DNA of 64,000 nucleotides from NCBI GenBank assembly GCA_907164885.2, contig OU015497.1:71766398-71830397 (forward strand). Reading direction: 5' to 3'. Under the pieces are notes generated by a model. It searched no databases, was not told the DNA's origin, and saw only the letters and a program-made list of their open reading frames with translations. This document shows positions 21,198-32,224 of this stretch, piece by piece. A program made the translations under genes and the position numbers. This stretch comes from Dolomedes plantarius. Its lineage: Eukaryota; Arthropoda; Arachnida; Araneae; Dolomedidae. Within the stretch, counting starts at the first letter, position 1. The number at the start of each line of letters is the position of its first letter.

Positions 21198-21749
21198 TAA
21201 TGTTCTCAATCCTAATAAAAAGAACTTAACTACGTGTTGGATCAGTGTGGTGAAAAATTATAAGTCTTTTAAAGTACAAAAAAAAGAACATTTTATTTTA
21301 AATTTAAATAAGGACAAAAATAAAACAAAGATTTACAAAAATACAAGATGTAAAAGAGACAAAGCTTACTGTCCTAGAGACCTAACAGCATAGGGGAAAA
21401 TCATCCGCCTGAAAAGCGAGTTACAATAAACGGCGTGAAGACTGAATAACAAGGTCCTTTAAATACATCTCTTGGTAGCAAAGCGTGGTTAAAAATTTGA
21501 ATAAAGTAAAACAAAACATCCAATGAAAAAATTACCAACTTTGAGGACACTCCCTCATGAATAATGACGTACGATCGGCGAAATGAACGACTCGTTCATT
21601 TTGCCGCGTTACATTAACGTAAGCTGTTTACGATTCACGAGAGCGGGAGAATAAAAACAGGGAAGAAAATTTATAAGTAAAATAACCTAAAGGTAATTAC
21701 TATCTAAAAACAAGTAAAGTAACCTATCTAAACAGATAATTTCCTAACA
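21198..21749 (-). repeat. 5' LTR of the copia element
   Basis: 552 bp, matching 16564-17113 with about six substitutions and one 2 bp indel. Followed on the plus strand by AATAG (21750-21754), the target duplication. Confidence 0.93.
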
Positions 21750-21754
21750 AATAG

Positions 21755-21970
21755 TCTGTCCTTTTTAAAGTCTTGTTTCCAACTCCTTCCATTTGCAAAA
21801 ATTTTGGTTGTGTGTTGCACTTGATTCATGGTTGGCGACTTTGGAGTTCAGTTTCCACCAAGTATTAAACCCGTCGGAGGAGTAAAACTTCGATGCGTTC
21901 GGTGAGTTCTCAAACAAACGACAATAGAAGCAAAAGAATGATGCTTTAGATAGAGAATAAAGCAGAACAA
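21755..21970 (-). pseudogene. hAT-1 transposase, zinc-finger segment
   Basis: The minus strand reads YSLSKASFFCFYCRLF, then SKFYSSDGFNTWWKLN, NHESSATHNQNFCKWKELETRL. This is the TTF/ZMYM-type zinc finger (CFYC, H..H) of ZMYM-like hAT transposases, which binds the element ends. It stops at the copia insertion and continues in the segment ending at 16558. On its N-terminal side it is separated from the rest by the insert at about 21970-24300. Confidence 0.85.
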
Positions 21971-24299
21971 ACGCTGGAGCGATGCGACTCTCGCTCCGCA
22001 AACGGGGGGTTCTTGCGAGAGTAGGGGGTGAGCACTGATTTTAGCTATGCTGAAACCCAAGATCAAACAATTGATCAAACAATTTGCTCTTCTGCAAATG
22101 ATGACGTCAAGATGTGTAAGGAAACCTTATATGGTCAGGCCACGCCCTTTTTCTCCTCCCGAGTGCGGGAAAAGGGGTCCCCTCACGAACCCTAACCCGG
22201 GGGGGGGGGGATTCGACGGTCAATTTAGCGAAACCGTCGGTGAGAACTTACTCAAACGCCGCATTTTAATTGCTTCCTTACGTTGGGGTTTAAGAAAAAT
22301 TATACAGCATTGGGAAAAATCCGCGCTTTGACTTCGACCAACGTGGCTGTTTCTTTTACATTTTGTAGATAAAATTGTCTCAAAGGACATCAAATTTTTC
22401 AGTAGAGGAGATCGAGAAAAAAGTGCAGTGAAGGCATCACTGATGAGTCATTTGATTCATCTGCATTGGTACGTAATTTCAGTTGTATTTGAAAAGAAAA
22501 AAAATGTAATTTGACTTTAGCAATATCCTAATATTTTATTATTATTTTTTTACTTGTAGGCTGTTTTAAAACAGAAAAAAATGGATGGTAAGTAAACTAT
22601 TAATTTTGTATTTAATTACCTGTTTATTAGAATTTCTTTTAATCATTTTCAATGGTATTTATAATATATCATATTTTTACATTGCAAGATATTTATCATA
22701 AATAAATTTAATTAAAGCAAAATTTTAAAATGTCCTAATGCTTATTTAAGGGACAATTAAGTACTAAAAATGTTCTGTTAGACTTTTCTGGCAGTTGTGT
22801 ACAAGAATATCATATTTCTATTTTTGTTTATAAATCTTATTATAAATTTTAAAAAATGCTGTTAGTTAATCATTAAACAAAGACTCATTAATCATTAAAT
22901 TAAGATCAAAATATTTTGTTCCAGGAGGCTTTGTTACCAGATAAAGATCACTGCATTATTAATATTTGAGGGTGGGGATTGAGACCATGACATTGTACAC
23001 TTAAATAGCAAATATAAATTTAATAATTGTGCTTCAAAAGATTACTGCCAATGCTCAGTCATATATCAGAATTATGTTTAGCTTTATGATTGTTAAATAC
23101 AACTATGTATTTAATAATCATAAAGCTAAGAAAAATCCCAGAGAAAAAATAGCTATTGTAACTAACAACATGAATGTTTGTTTCATAATGCTTTTGGAAA
23201 ATTTGAATTTTTTAAATAAATTTAAAGTAAAATTATTTGCTACTTATACTAATTAATCCACCCCCCCCCCCCTAGAAAGTTGTTGTTATTCAAAATGAAT
23301 TACAATACCTAAGATTGTAACTACCACTAAAACAGCAGAAACAAAGTCTTGGCATATTGCTCAATCATCAAGTAAGTTATTTGGATTTTGATAAATTTAA
23401 ATCAAATTTTTGTAACAAGTTTTAAAATATAAATTTCAGACTGAAATTGTTGGAGATAATTAAAAATTTTTTAGTACCATACTTTATAGAAATTAAACAA
23501 TTGTATGTTTTACGTAACATACATAGTTTTATGTAAATGCCTGCACAGAACTCTTCTTCATAATTATTTGCAGTTTTACTATATAATCTGTGACAATAAC
23601 TTCTATGAAATAACATATGTTGATTTTTATGTATGATATAATAGCTCTGTTCCATGTGCTATCTCATTTACTATGTATTTTTTATTATTTTCTAGACAGT
23701 TCAACAGTACGTGGCAGGAGGCATCTAGCCTTAAAAAGAAAAAGAGAAGCAGCCGAGTTAAATAAATTTGAAGCTGAGGCTCTTCAAACCCAAAAAACTA
23801 TGGTGCAAGAAATCGAAACAACATCCCGGCAAGGAATTCTGCTAAAAATTAATCAAAATTTAGAAACATTAATTAAAATAATGGAAGACAAAAGTAAGTT
23901 GTTAGTCAGAAATAAAAAGCTTTTAGAGCTCATAAATGCTGAAGATGTTGTAGAAAAAATGTAATAAACACATAAATTCATGTTTGCACAGTCTAAAGTT
24001 TTGTAATAAAAACTTCATCTTCCATCTCAAGTGGATTATCCGTATCTTGTAATATCCATTCCCTGCTTAAAGAAAGGGATAACATCCTTCTCCTTCGCAA
24101 AGCGAATGACTATTCCGGCTTTGCGAGAGAAAAGACGAGTCTACGAGAGCTCCCTACTAGCCGCAAGTTTTGATCACTTGACGTTCGTATTTACGAGAGA
24201 AAAAGCTCTCGCTGTTTGTTCTGCAACTCAATTTTGACCCCTCTGCGGAAGGGAGGGGCTTTGCGAGAGCTTTGCTCTCGTAAGTGTTTGATCGGCATA
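21971..24299. mobile_element. Unclassified 2.3 kb insert in hAT-1
   Basis: hAT-1 coding sequence stops after RTWMV (about 24300) and resumes at YSLSK (about 21966), so the sequence between is an insertion. Both margins are rich in GCGAGAG/CTCTCGC motifs (near 21990, 22010, 24125, 24193, 24262, 24280), resembling subterminal transposase-binding repeats. Both junctions lie at TTTA, a possible target duplication. I cannot identify matching terminal inverted repeats. It carries the small spliced gene described separately. Confidence 0.55.
22421..23964 (+). CDS. Putative three-exon gene with coiled-coil C-terminus (Myb/SANT-like transposon protein?)
   Basis: Three segments join in phase across GT...AG introns: exon ending at 22468 (TTG|gtacgt), exon 22560-22587 (ttgtag|G...G|gtaagt) and exon 23696-23964 (ttctag|AC...TAA). 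The joined end encodes DESFDSSAL, AVLKQKKMD, then GRRHLALKRKREAAELNKFE and a helical tail ending DVVEKM, basic then coiled-coil. AATAAA-like signals lie at the stop codon and at 24004. Just upstream, in a different frame, RTSNFSVEEIEK resembles the start of Myb/SANT-like domains of Harbinger-type accessory proteins, suggesting an internally deleted 5' exon. Function is inference; splice phases are seen. Confidence 0.5.
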
Positions 24300-25070
24300 C
24301 GGGCCTAAACCATCCAAGTGCGTAAAACTTTTTTGCCATTTGTCAATGTGCGCCAAAACCATTCTCGCGTTAGCCGCCTCCTTGACGATACTTTCGGTGT
24401 GATAGCGTCCGTGTCTGACTCTGATTGAATCGTGCGTGGTACCGTTGGTTCTTCAGCGAAGTCTGTATCAATGTGCTGAAAGACTTCGGGATCTCGCTTT
24501 ATTAAAAGCAAACGCATGTTTGAATCCCTATTTTCAGGCCATTATCCAATATCGTTTCCGACAAAGTCTGACCCAGTTAATGTGGTTACAGTTTGCTCTG
24601 GTGTCGCAATGTCAGCAATCGCATCGGAAGCATGGGAAGCTGACAAATTCGTAGTACAGTGGAATCTCGATCGATCGTTCTCCGAATCATCGTTTTCCCG
24701 TATGTGTCGTTTATTTCACCCAGTCCCGATGATCATATTGCTTTGTTATGTTCCCACATCTATCGTTTTCCTGCATTTATCGTTCAGTTCAGCCAGTCCC
24801 TTGAAAAACGATAGATCGAGATTCCACTGTATCAATTACAGGTCCTAGCAAGTCATCAGTGTCGGATAATTGTACTACTCCGGCTTCTTGTTGGTTTTGA
24901 GCAGCACTAGCTCCTGAAGAACTCACACCTGATGGCTCTGGCGTAGATTCTGGAGTCTCTGAAGAAACTGTCACAAACTTTTGTATAGTCCCTTCATTTT
25001 TTATGATACTTTCCTCCTTGTCTTTCTTCTTATTTAGATATGATGCTCCACTTTCTCTTACCGTTTAAAT
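24300..25070 (-). pseudogene. hAT-1 transposase, N-terminal part
   Basis: Minus-strand fragments: YLNKKKDKEESIIKNEGTIQ (about 25040-24980), a Ser/Pro/Glu-rich linker with ETPESTPEPSGVSSSGASAA, then DTDDLLGPVIDT at about 24840. It is interrupted by a Tigger MITE at 24657-24829 and resumes with a TPEQTVTTLTGSDFVGNDIG block, a stop where Lys is usual, WPENRDSN, then SSRRRLTREWFWRTLTNGKK and RTWMV. The last block precedes the zinc finger in ZMYM-type hAT proteins. The exact start is unclear. Confidence 0.75.
24657..24829. mobile_element. 173 bp Tigger/pogo-type MITE
   Basis: Ends CAGTGGAATCTCGATC and ...GATCGAGATTCCACTG are inverted repeats, flanked by TA at 24655-24656 and 24830-24831. It lies inside hAT-1 coding sequence and its removal joins two compatible transposase segments. 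A truncated relative is at 2190-2379. Confidence 0.9.
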
Positions 25071-25856
25071 GGTTAGGTGGGCTATAACAACACAAAACCA
25101 TGATAGAAATAAAAAATAATAATATCTCTGCATTGCGAGCGCGTAAAATTAAATTACTTATAGATACGTTAAAACGAATAAATAACATTCTATGTGGGTA
25201 AAAACACCAAAAACAAAACAAAAAACATTTATCTGAACACTCCTATATATTCGACGAATCGTATAAAACAAACTTGACTTTACAATAACTAACAAATTTA
25301 GGTACACGTGAAACTTAATCAAAGTATATAATAAACAATATCAACGCTGCACCGCTCTTCTAAATAACAAAAAAAGTTGAAAAAATTAAATTTCACTTGC
25401 TCACTGTCACGTCTATGAGTTGTTCAAGGAAAATAAGACTATAACTCAAAAATCAAAACGGACACACTAATTGCATTTGTTGCGTGGCAACAGCGGATCG
25501 CGGCCGGCCGCGTCCGTTTCGAAATTCAAAAAATGAAATTTATTTTCTTATTTTGAATAAAATATTTTACAAGCTTTTATTTAACTTCACATAGATGTAA
25601 GTTTATTTGTTTAGGTCAAATCTTACAACTTTATTTTGAACCACTTCCACTTGTCAATTGTGCAATTGCCTTGAAATTATGCATAAGTACCTATGTAGTC
25701 CCGATGACAATACAGTTATCTGATCTAATGACCATGGCCTAATGCTGCAGGCAGGATTAGCCAGCTCGGCCGCTCCCTCCGCCCCCCACATTTGTGCCGC
25801 CCAGTGCCATGGCCCCTTCTGCCCCCCCCCCCCCCCCCCCCCACGCTACGCCACTG
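25071..25856. other. hAT-1 5' non-coding end
   Basis: AT-rich sequence with no ORF, a small GC island near 25500 (GCGGCCGGCCGCG), a C homopolymer at 25820-25842 and the terminal inverted repeat ending at 25856. No other feature seen. Confidence 0.7.
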
Positions 25857-25891
25857 ACCTGTTCGACTCTTCCTTGGGGTAAACGGCGATA

Positions 25892-26715
25892 CAGTGGAAC
25901 CTCGCATAACGAGCATAATTCTTTCTAGAGTCTTACTCGTAATGCGAAACACTCGTTAAGCGAAACAATTTTTCTCATATAAATTAATGTAAAATACGAT
26001 AATGCGTTCCATGCCAAAAAATACTCAAAATTGTTTAGATGTAACGTTTATTATTAAAAAAAAATTACTTATACATAAATTACTCATACATAAATTCTTA
26101 AGGTGCAAAATCATCCATATGTAGTTTATTATTTACGAATTTATGACACATATCTAATTTTTTTACTAGAAAGTTATATAGGGACATTTGTTTTTCTAGG
26201 CGCTTCAAAATTTGCTGAAAATGTGTCACCGCATTGTCATTGAATAAATTTATAGCGCGCATAGCCCCCGTCTTATCAGGGTGATGCTTTGTAACTTACG
26301 ATGCAACAGTTTCCCATGCTTTCATCATTTCTTTTATTGCGCCAGAAGATTGTTTCTTTGCTGTTTCTTCGTCCTTCTCCATTGACAAACTCTCCTCTAC
26401 AACTGCTTGCTGTGAAAGACACTGCAATTCTATTAGCTGTTCGGTGGTCAGCTCTTGGCTGTGCTCTTCCACAGGCTCCTCAATATCATTGTTATCCTCC
26501 AGTCCCATGATATTGACATCTCCAACCATCCATGACTACCCTTAAATACTTATTTTTCGGCCGTTGATGATCCTGGTGACGTGAAGAGGGGACTTCCTTC
26601 CACGTCACTCGTTATGCGAAATGTTTCTCGTTAAGCGAGCTATCTTTTACGATTTATTTTGCTCGTTATACGAAATACTCGTTATGCGAGGTGCTCGTTA
26701 AGCGAGGTTTCACTG
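25892..26715 (-). mobile_element. Tigger element C (824 bp, non-autonomous)
   Basis: TIRs CAGTGGAACCTCGCATAACG and, on the other strand, CAGTGAAACCTCGCTTAACG, flanked by TA at 25890-25891 and 26716-26717. Subterminal copies of CTCGTTAAGCGAA and CTCGTTATGCGAA recur at both ends. Only the last third of the transposase remains. Confidence 0.92.
26098..26529 (-). pseudogene. Tigger C transposase, C-terminal fragment
   Basis: The minus strand encodes NDIEEPVEEHSQELTTEQLI and SGAIKEMMKAWETVAS, a stop at 26296-26298 where Tyr is usual, then HHPDKTGAMRAINLFNDNAV and QMSLYNFLVKK to the true stop at 26098-26100. This is the Glu-rich end of Tigger/CENP-B transposases. HTH and DDE domains are absent, so it is an internal-deletion derivative. 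Confidence 0.87.
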
Positions 26716-26779
26716 TATTGGCGGAAAGGGGGGGGGGGTGTTTAGTGACAATCTCCACCAGGGGCGTAGCTACGTGGAG

Positions 26780-28569
26780 CAGTTGGAGCGAACTGCTCCA
26801 GGCGCACGAATCATGAGGGGCGCAAAATTTGAAAGAGTAAAATAAAAATTTGTGAAAACTTTTGTATAAATAATTTCAATTCGTCAGATTTTCTATAAAA
26901 TATACAAAAAATAAATTAAATATTTTTAATAAATAAAACTAGGCCAGGCCGCGCTTTGAATTTTTGCCCGGTGTTGGACACTAGATATTCTCAAACGTTA
27001 CCAGTTGAGTGTCTTATCAGGAAAAGAGAGATGGCCGGAGCATCTACACCCCATATTTATGGCGAGAGTCATTACAATCCTTCAATGTAATTCTAAACGA
27101 GCGAGGGTAGAATTCTCTAAGGGTCAACTTACTGACTCCTCCCACTACAAGAGTCAAAAACACGCAGGAGTCCAAACAAAGATTTTTTTCTTAGTACATA
27201 GCAGCGTTAAACATCGGCGCAGAATAGAGGCAAATATTCGAGGATTTTTTGAAAGCAAGCATAGTATTTAGCGCTTCATATTCCCATTGTGTACTTTGTG
27301 CAGTGTAAGAATTTCAAGATGACTCTTGAATGAATGTGTTATACAATTTTTAAAACTTAATGAGACTGTGGATTGTAATTTATTGTTCTGTTTAAGTGAC
27401 TTCATACAATTTATGACTATTATTTTACTAAATTACTTATCTACAGCGTGTTGTTGGATTCACCGACGTATAATTTTAAAAGTAAGTGATTTAATTATAA
27501 AGTATGTTAATTGATGCTGCAAGATAAAGAATAATAGGTACTACTTAACAGTTACGTATTATAGCTGAAAGTTGGCGGCAAACATTTTCAGCAGCAGCAT
27601 GTTATAAAAATACAAATATGTATTTTTATAACATGCATGAGATAATTTTTAAAAAATCAGCAGAGGAAGAACGAAATTTCCATTATAAATAATTTTAGAT
27701 CTAATTAAAAATTGCGTGCTAATGACAAAACAGAAATGCACAAAAAATATTCAAAATGAGTGTTAAAAGAAACTGAAATCATTAGAACCTAAGTCTTAGG
27801 ATGCTTAATTTTTTGCATGGAGGTTGTTATTATGCCCTAGGTGCTCGTTAAGAAATCTTTTTAATAAATTAGAATTTTAAGGGGGCTAATAGGGACCCAA
27901 TCCTTCCCCCCAAACACACACACACACACACTCTTAGACCCTAGGTGTGCACAAAGAAATATTTTTTAAACATACAAAATTTAAGGGGTTAAAAGGAGCA
28001 TAATACCCCCAAAACAACAACAGCATAAACCTACCTCTGGTACATGTTTTCTAGAGAATTAAAATTTTGTATGGTGTTGCTCTTAGGCCCTAGATGCTCC
28101 CTAAGAAAAGAAATCTTTAAGAATTCCTTAAAAAGAGAAATCTTTAAGGGGTGTAGCGTATTTTACCTGTGACTTTAGAGTTGTATTCAATACCCCAGGT
28201 AGCGCGTGTCACAGGATACGTGGAATAAAATTAACAGCCAGACTAGCGATTAATTAAATTAAAATACACTTGCTCAATTAAAATACACTTGCTAAAATAC
28301 ACTCTCATTAAATTAAAATACAAGTGCTCTTGGTTAGATACGGGTAATTAACAGTGAATTGACAGTATCACCAATGTACAGGAAGTCAGACAATTTTATG
28401 AACAGCTAGAAAATATTTACATTTTTTCAGTTTTATTAGGCGTTAGGAAACGAATCAAACCAACTTAGAAAAAACATTAAAAAGAGTTTGTCCAACACGA
28501 TTGTCTTCCCGTGTTAAAGCCTTTGATGCCCCACATTCTCGTTATTTTGATGTAATTAAAATATTGACA
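26780..28569. other. hAT-2 left interior, non-coding
   Basis: No credible gene. It includes (CA)n at 27914-27930 and two copies of a short block shared with other interspersed repeats here (near 27800 and 28050, reverse orientation). A palindromic run at 27600-27635 (CATGTTATAAAAATACAAATATG...) folds on itself. Confidence 0.6.
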
Positions 28570-28571
28570 TA

Positions 28572-30024
28572 CACTGTTAGAAAAAAAAAACACGACGCAC
28601 CAAGGAGTTATTCGAATGGGATGAAAATCGGTAGATGTGATGTACATGTGCAGAAAAACAAATGATTACAATTTGAGAAAAAATGGAGGATTTATTCAAG
28701 AGAAGGAGCTTTACAAAGTGAAAAAGTCAATAACGCGTTGGTCCATCTCTGGCCCTTATGCAAGTAGTTATTCGGCTTGGCATTGATTGATAGAGGTGGC
28801 GGATGTCCTCCTGCGGGATACCGTGCCAAATTCTGTTCAATTGGTGCGTTAGATCGTCAAAATCCCGAGCTGGTTGGAGGGCTCTGGCCATAATGTTCCA
28901 AACGTGCTCAATGGGGGAGATATTCGGCCACCTTGCTCGCCAAGGTAGCGTTGGGCAAGCACGAAGACAAACAGTAGAAATTCTCGCAGTGTGCGGGCGG
29001 GCCTTATCTTGCTGAAATGTAAGCCCAGGATGGCGTGATATGAAGGGCAACACAACGGGGCGTAGAATATCGTCGACGTACCGCTGTACTGTAAGGGTGC
29101 CACGGATGACAACCAAAGGGGTCCTGCTATGAAATGCAATGACACCGCAGACCATCACTCCTGGTTGTCGGCCCGTATGGCGGAAAACAGTCAGGTTGGT
29201 ATTCCACCGCTTTCCGAGGCGCTCCAGGCACGTATTCGCTGGTCATCGGGGCTCAATTCGAAGCGGGACTCATCACTGAAGACAATTCTACTCCATTCAG
29301 TGACATTCCAGGTCGAATGTGCCCGACACCGCTGAAAACGGGATTGTCGGTGTACAGATCTGTACATCGTGACCTCGAGGTCAATGGTAGTCGGCGCAAG
29401 GGGCGCCGTGAGCTCAGCCCCCTTTCTCTGAGCAGCCTATGAATGGTCCTTGCGGTCGCCGAAGCACCAGTTGCACATACGATCAAATAATGATGAAATA
29501 ATGATGATAATGATGAATCTGGGGCTGTGAGTGCCGCTCTGACGATTGCTTGGTCCTCACGTTCTGTCGTTTCTCTAGGCCTACCGCTTGTTTCTTGACG
29601 CTGTGTTGGGCCATGATTCACTCATTCCTGCCAACATCATCTAATAGTGGCATCGCTCCTATCCAAATGTCGAGCAATTCGCCGATTAGACCAACCGGCT
29701 TCTTTGAGCCCAACTTCACGTCCTCTCTCAAATGCTGACATCTGAGCATATTGTTCGCGCACCTGTATGTGAGGCATAGTTATTGTCTACCTGAGTACAC
29801 GGAATGAAATTCGCAAAGAATTTATGACCTGGAATCGAAATTTCTCCTCTTTAGTATCCTGCCAGTTGAGCAGTTAAGATGCATTGCAGCGTCACATGTT
29901 CATTCATTGGCCGACAAACTTTAAAATTTTGCATTTTCCGTCGAAACTTGTATGCATATCAATTTGTGTCCAATTTGCATTACCCCTTCTTGGTGCGCCT
30001 TTTTTTTTGCTTTTGTGTAAGAGT
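28572..30024 (-). mobile_element. Tc1-like element A
   Basis: TA followed by CACTGTTAG...ACGCACCAAGGAG on the left; the right end reads CTTGGTGCGCC...GTGTAAGAG before TA. The inverted GGCGCACCAAG / GACGCACCAAG blocks pair. The right boundary is approximate to a few bases. It sits inside hAT-2. Confidence 0.8.
28727..29777 (-). pseudogene. Tc1-like A transposase
   Basis: Start ATG at 29777 (MPHIQVREQYAQMSAFERGR, paired-type HTH). The HTH region is disrupted near 29480-29515 by an ATGATA-rich insertion. Catalytic blocks: VFSDESRF (first Asp, about 29280), FQQDKARPHTAR (second Asp, about 29010) and NISPIEHVWNIM (Glu, about 28900), with 34-residue DDE spacing typical of Tc1. Frame changes near 29250, 29160 and within the C-terminal half make it a pseudogene. 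Confidence 0.9.
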
Positions 30025-30044
30025 ATATTTATCATTGAATGGAA

Positions 30045-31433
30045 AAAATTATGACGAGCAACGTGAAGCTAAAAATTTGATAATAAAATACTCGGACCTA
30101 TTAATACAGTCTCGAAAACTCTGCAAAGTACTCATGAAAATATAGAGAAATCCGTTGAGATGCTTTCATCACTCCTAACCCAATTACAGAACTTAAGGAT
30201 TAATTGGGAGTTTATTAAAAACGATGCCCTTGTGTTTTCAGCTCTATGGAATACTGAACCTTGTTTTCCCCAAAAAAGATTGCGTCGCGTGAAAAAATTC
30301 TTTGATGAATTTCAAGTAGACGAACGCATTGAAAACAGTGAATGTGTTCTATGTCGAGGTGTTTTATAGAGTAATGGATTTAATAATTAATCAATTAACT
30401 ATTAGATTTAAATCCGTTCGACAATTATGTTCACTTTTTAAATGTTTATCACATGCATATCTCGCCGCGTCACCTGATAAAAGTATCCTGGAAGGATCAG
30501 AATTGTTACAATTGGCATATCTTTCCGATATTTCACCTAGTTTGGGACCTCAACAGCTTCGATTTAAAATGTGCTTTTATATTCAATTAAAACAAATTGC
30601 TTCTATACGCGAAGTTGCTGAACTACTTTTAATTCACACCGCAGCCTCAAGTAGCTTCGCTGACATTATTACAGCACTAGAAGGTAACCCGTCATTTTGA
30701 CGTCATAATACTAATAATGACGTCATAATGGAAAAAGTATATGAAAGTTAAAAAATATCCCGAATTATCTAACCATACTGCATTTAATCCACACCTGGTA
30801 AAATCAAACCCTTTCATTATTTTTTATTTATTTAGTTTTTCATGCGATTGGAGTAGTAGACTGCCATCCAGTTTTTTACAGCTCACTACGCGATATGAAT
30901 ACTTGAGCTACTTGATTCATTCGCATTCAAGTTTGTTTACTTTCAGAATTCATCGCAAAAGTAAACAGATTTTTAAAAACTGTTAAATATACAGCTAAAA
31001 ACATCCAATTTGTTTTAGTTCTGAAATAAAAAATAAGTAAATAGGCTGAACAAACGTGATTTGATGGAGATATTAGTTTTTAGGTAAGAAAAAAATTCTG
31101 ATCCATATCTGAAATTGAAATTAAGCCTAACCGGCATTTTGTTTAGTGAGGGCTTCAATTGAAAGATGAGTACAGCCCGGAAGTGTTATACAGAGACAAG
31201 GGCTATTATATATATGATGCATGATTTTTTAACTTTACCGGTGACGACAGCGAAATCAGAACGAAGTTTTTCTAATTGAAGTTAATCAAAACATATTTTA
31301 GAAGTAACATGTCTCAACACCGTCTTAGCCCTTTGGCCACGATATCAATTGAAAGAACAATAGCTTGTCAACTTGATCTGGAGAAAATGATTGACCGACT
31401 TGCAAACGAGAAAGCGAGAAAACAACAGTTTTG
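30045..31433 (+). pseudogene. hAT-2 transposase (ZMYM1-like), C-terminal half
   Basis: Plus-strand fragments: LRINWEFIKNDALVFSALWN, FPQKRLRRVKKFFDEFQVDE, ENSECVLCR, then after a frame change VFYRVMDLIINQLTIRFKSV, LSDISPSLGPQQLRFK, IREVAELLLIHTAASSSFAD (about 30610-30670). After about 530 bp of non-matching DNA the dimerisation block follows: FLTLPVTTAKSERSFS (about 31213-31260), SNMSQHRLSPLATISIERT and a basic end stopping at 31431-31433. The gap 30683-31205 begins AAG|GTAACC, so it is either an intron or an insertion. Confidence 0.85.
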
Positions 31434-31756
31434 AAGGGTTTTTTTTTGTGTGCAAACTAAACATGCTCAAATACATTTTGTCAGCAGAGTTTATAAAATA
31501 TGTAGTAAATATTAGTGTGTACTCCGTACTTAAATAATTATAATTTGTTTTATTATTATATTCATATTTATTAAATTGAACTTCTTATTGTTGAAATGTC
31601 TTGAATTTCCAATAAATTGTTATTAAGTAAGGTTTTAAATTGAAATAAGAGTAGATAGAAAACAAATTTCGCCAGAACTCTTCCAAGAAACAAGTGGACC
31701 CACCGATTTTGCTTGCTCCAAGGTGCTGAATATGTAGCTATGCCACTGATCTCCAC

Positions 31757-32224
31757 CGCTACTGTTGACCTTCGATTTTGTCAATTTCCAGTCCTCATGG
31801 AGTGGAGGAAAATAAAAAAACTCTTCCCAAGTGACTACTCTCTCAGGGATCTTCTTTTCGGAGGAGACCTATACTGACTTTTCTCACTACCGAAACCTGG
31901 CAGTACTCATCTTTCGAAAACTGATACTTGAATGTCAAAGAATATATTTTTGTGCTCTCTATTCATAAACTCTCTCCTCTTTAATTAGATGCACCTACTA
32001 GATATTTTTTTACCTCTAAAAGGCTAGGATAAGGTTAAGAATTTTGCCATACTACAGCAAATAGTACATGATGTGTAGCACTATCAATAACGAAGAACTT
32101 GCTAACCTGCCTGATTATGATTCTAGGGAGTGCTTTAGGCGCCCGAAGGCTACTTTGGTTATGAACCCCGGCCTTGATCCTGATCGGTAATTCCTTTCCT
32201 CCTTTTCAAAATTCAGAATTACAA
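31757..32224. other. Non-coding, no feature seen
   Basis: Sequence between the hAT-2 target duplication and the next terminal inverted repeat. No ORF, repeat or motif that I recognise. Confidence 0.5.

Larger units (their letters stand above)
16564..21749 (-). mobile_element. Ty1/copia element inside hAT-1
   Basis: Two LTRs (16564-17113 and 21198-21749), target duplication AATAG (16559-16563 and 21750-21754), minus-strand order gag-protease-integrase-(RT deleted)-RNase H. The LTRs differ by about six substitutions and one 2 bp indel (hand count), so this is among the youngest insertions here. A large part of the RT domain is missing, so the copy is defective. Excision with one AATAG rejoins the hAT-1 transposase frame. 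Confidence 0.93.
14468..25856 (-). mobile_element. hAT element 1 (11.4 kb, with four nested insertions)
   Basis: Perfect 8 bp target duplication ACCTGTTC at 14460-14467 and 25857-25864. Terminal inverted repeats of 15 bp (CAGTGGCGTAGCGTG) at both ends. Fragments of a ZMYM/hAT transposase run on the minus strand from about 25070 to 14640. Nested: hAT MITE 14943-15105, copia element 16564-21749, an insert about 21970-24300 with an intron-containing gene, and Tigger MITE 24657-24829. Without them the element is roughly 3.5-4 kb, a normal autonomous hAT size. Confidence 0.93.
26759..31748 (+). mobile_element. hAT element 2 (5 kb) containing a Tc1 element
   Basis: Perfect 8 bp target duplication ATCTCCAC at 26751-26758 and 31749-31756. 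Ends CAGGGGCGTAGCTACGT and, inverted, CAGTGGCATAGCTACAT. Plus-strand fragments of a ZMYM1-like hAT transposase lie at 30045-31433. A Tc1 element occupies 28572-30024. Confidence 0.92.

Noticed and set aside
22434..22462. CTGATGAG as a hammerhead ribozyme core
   Set aside because: The matching GAAA core and flanking stems are absent; the sequence reads as exon.
27005..27271. 88-codon ORF inside hAT-2
   Set aside because: It lies where the hAT N-terminus could be, but shows none of its zinc-finger residues.
28803..29335. Plus-strand ORFs over the Tc1 element
   Set aside because: Shadows of the minus-strand transposase.
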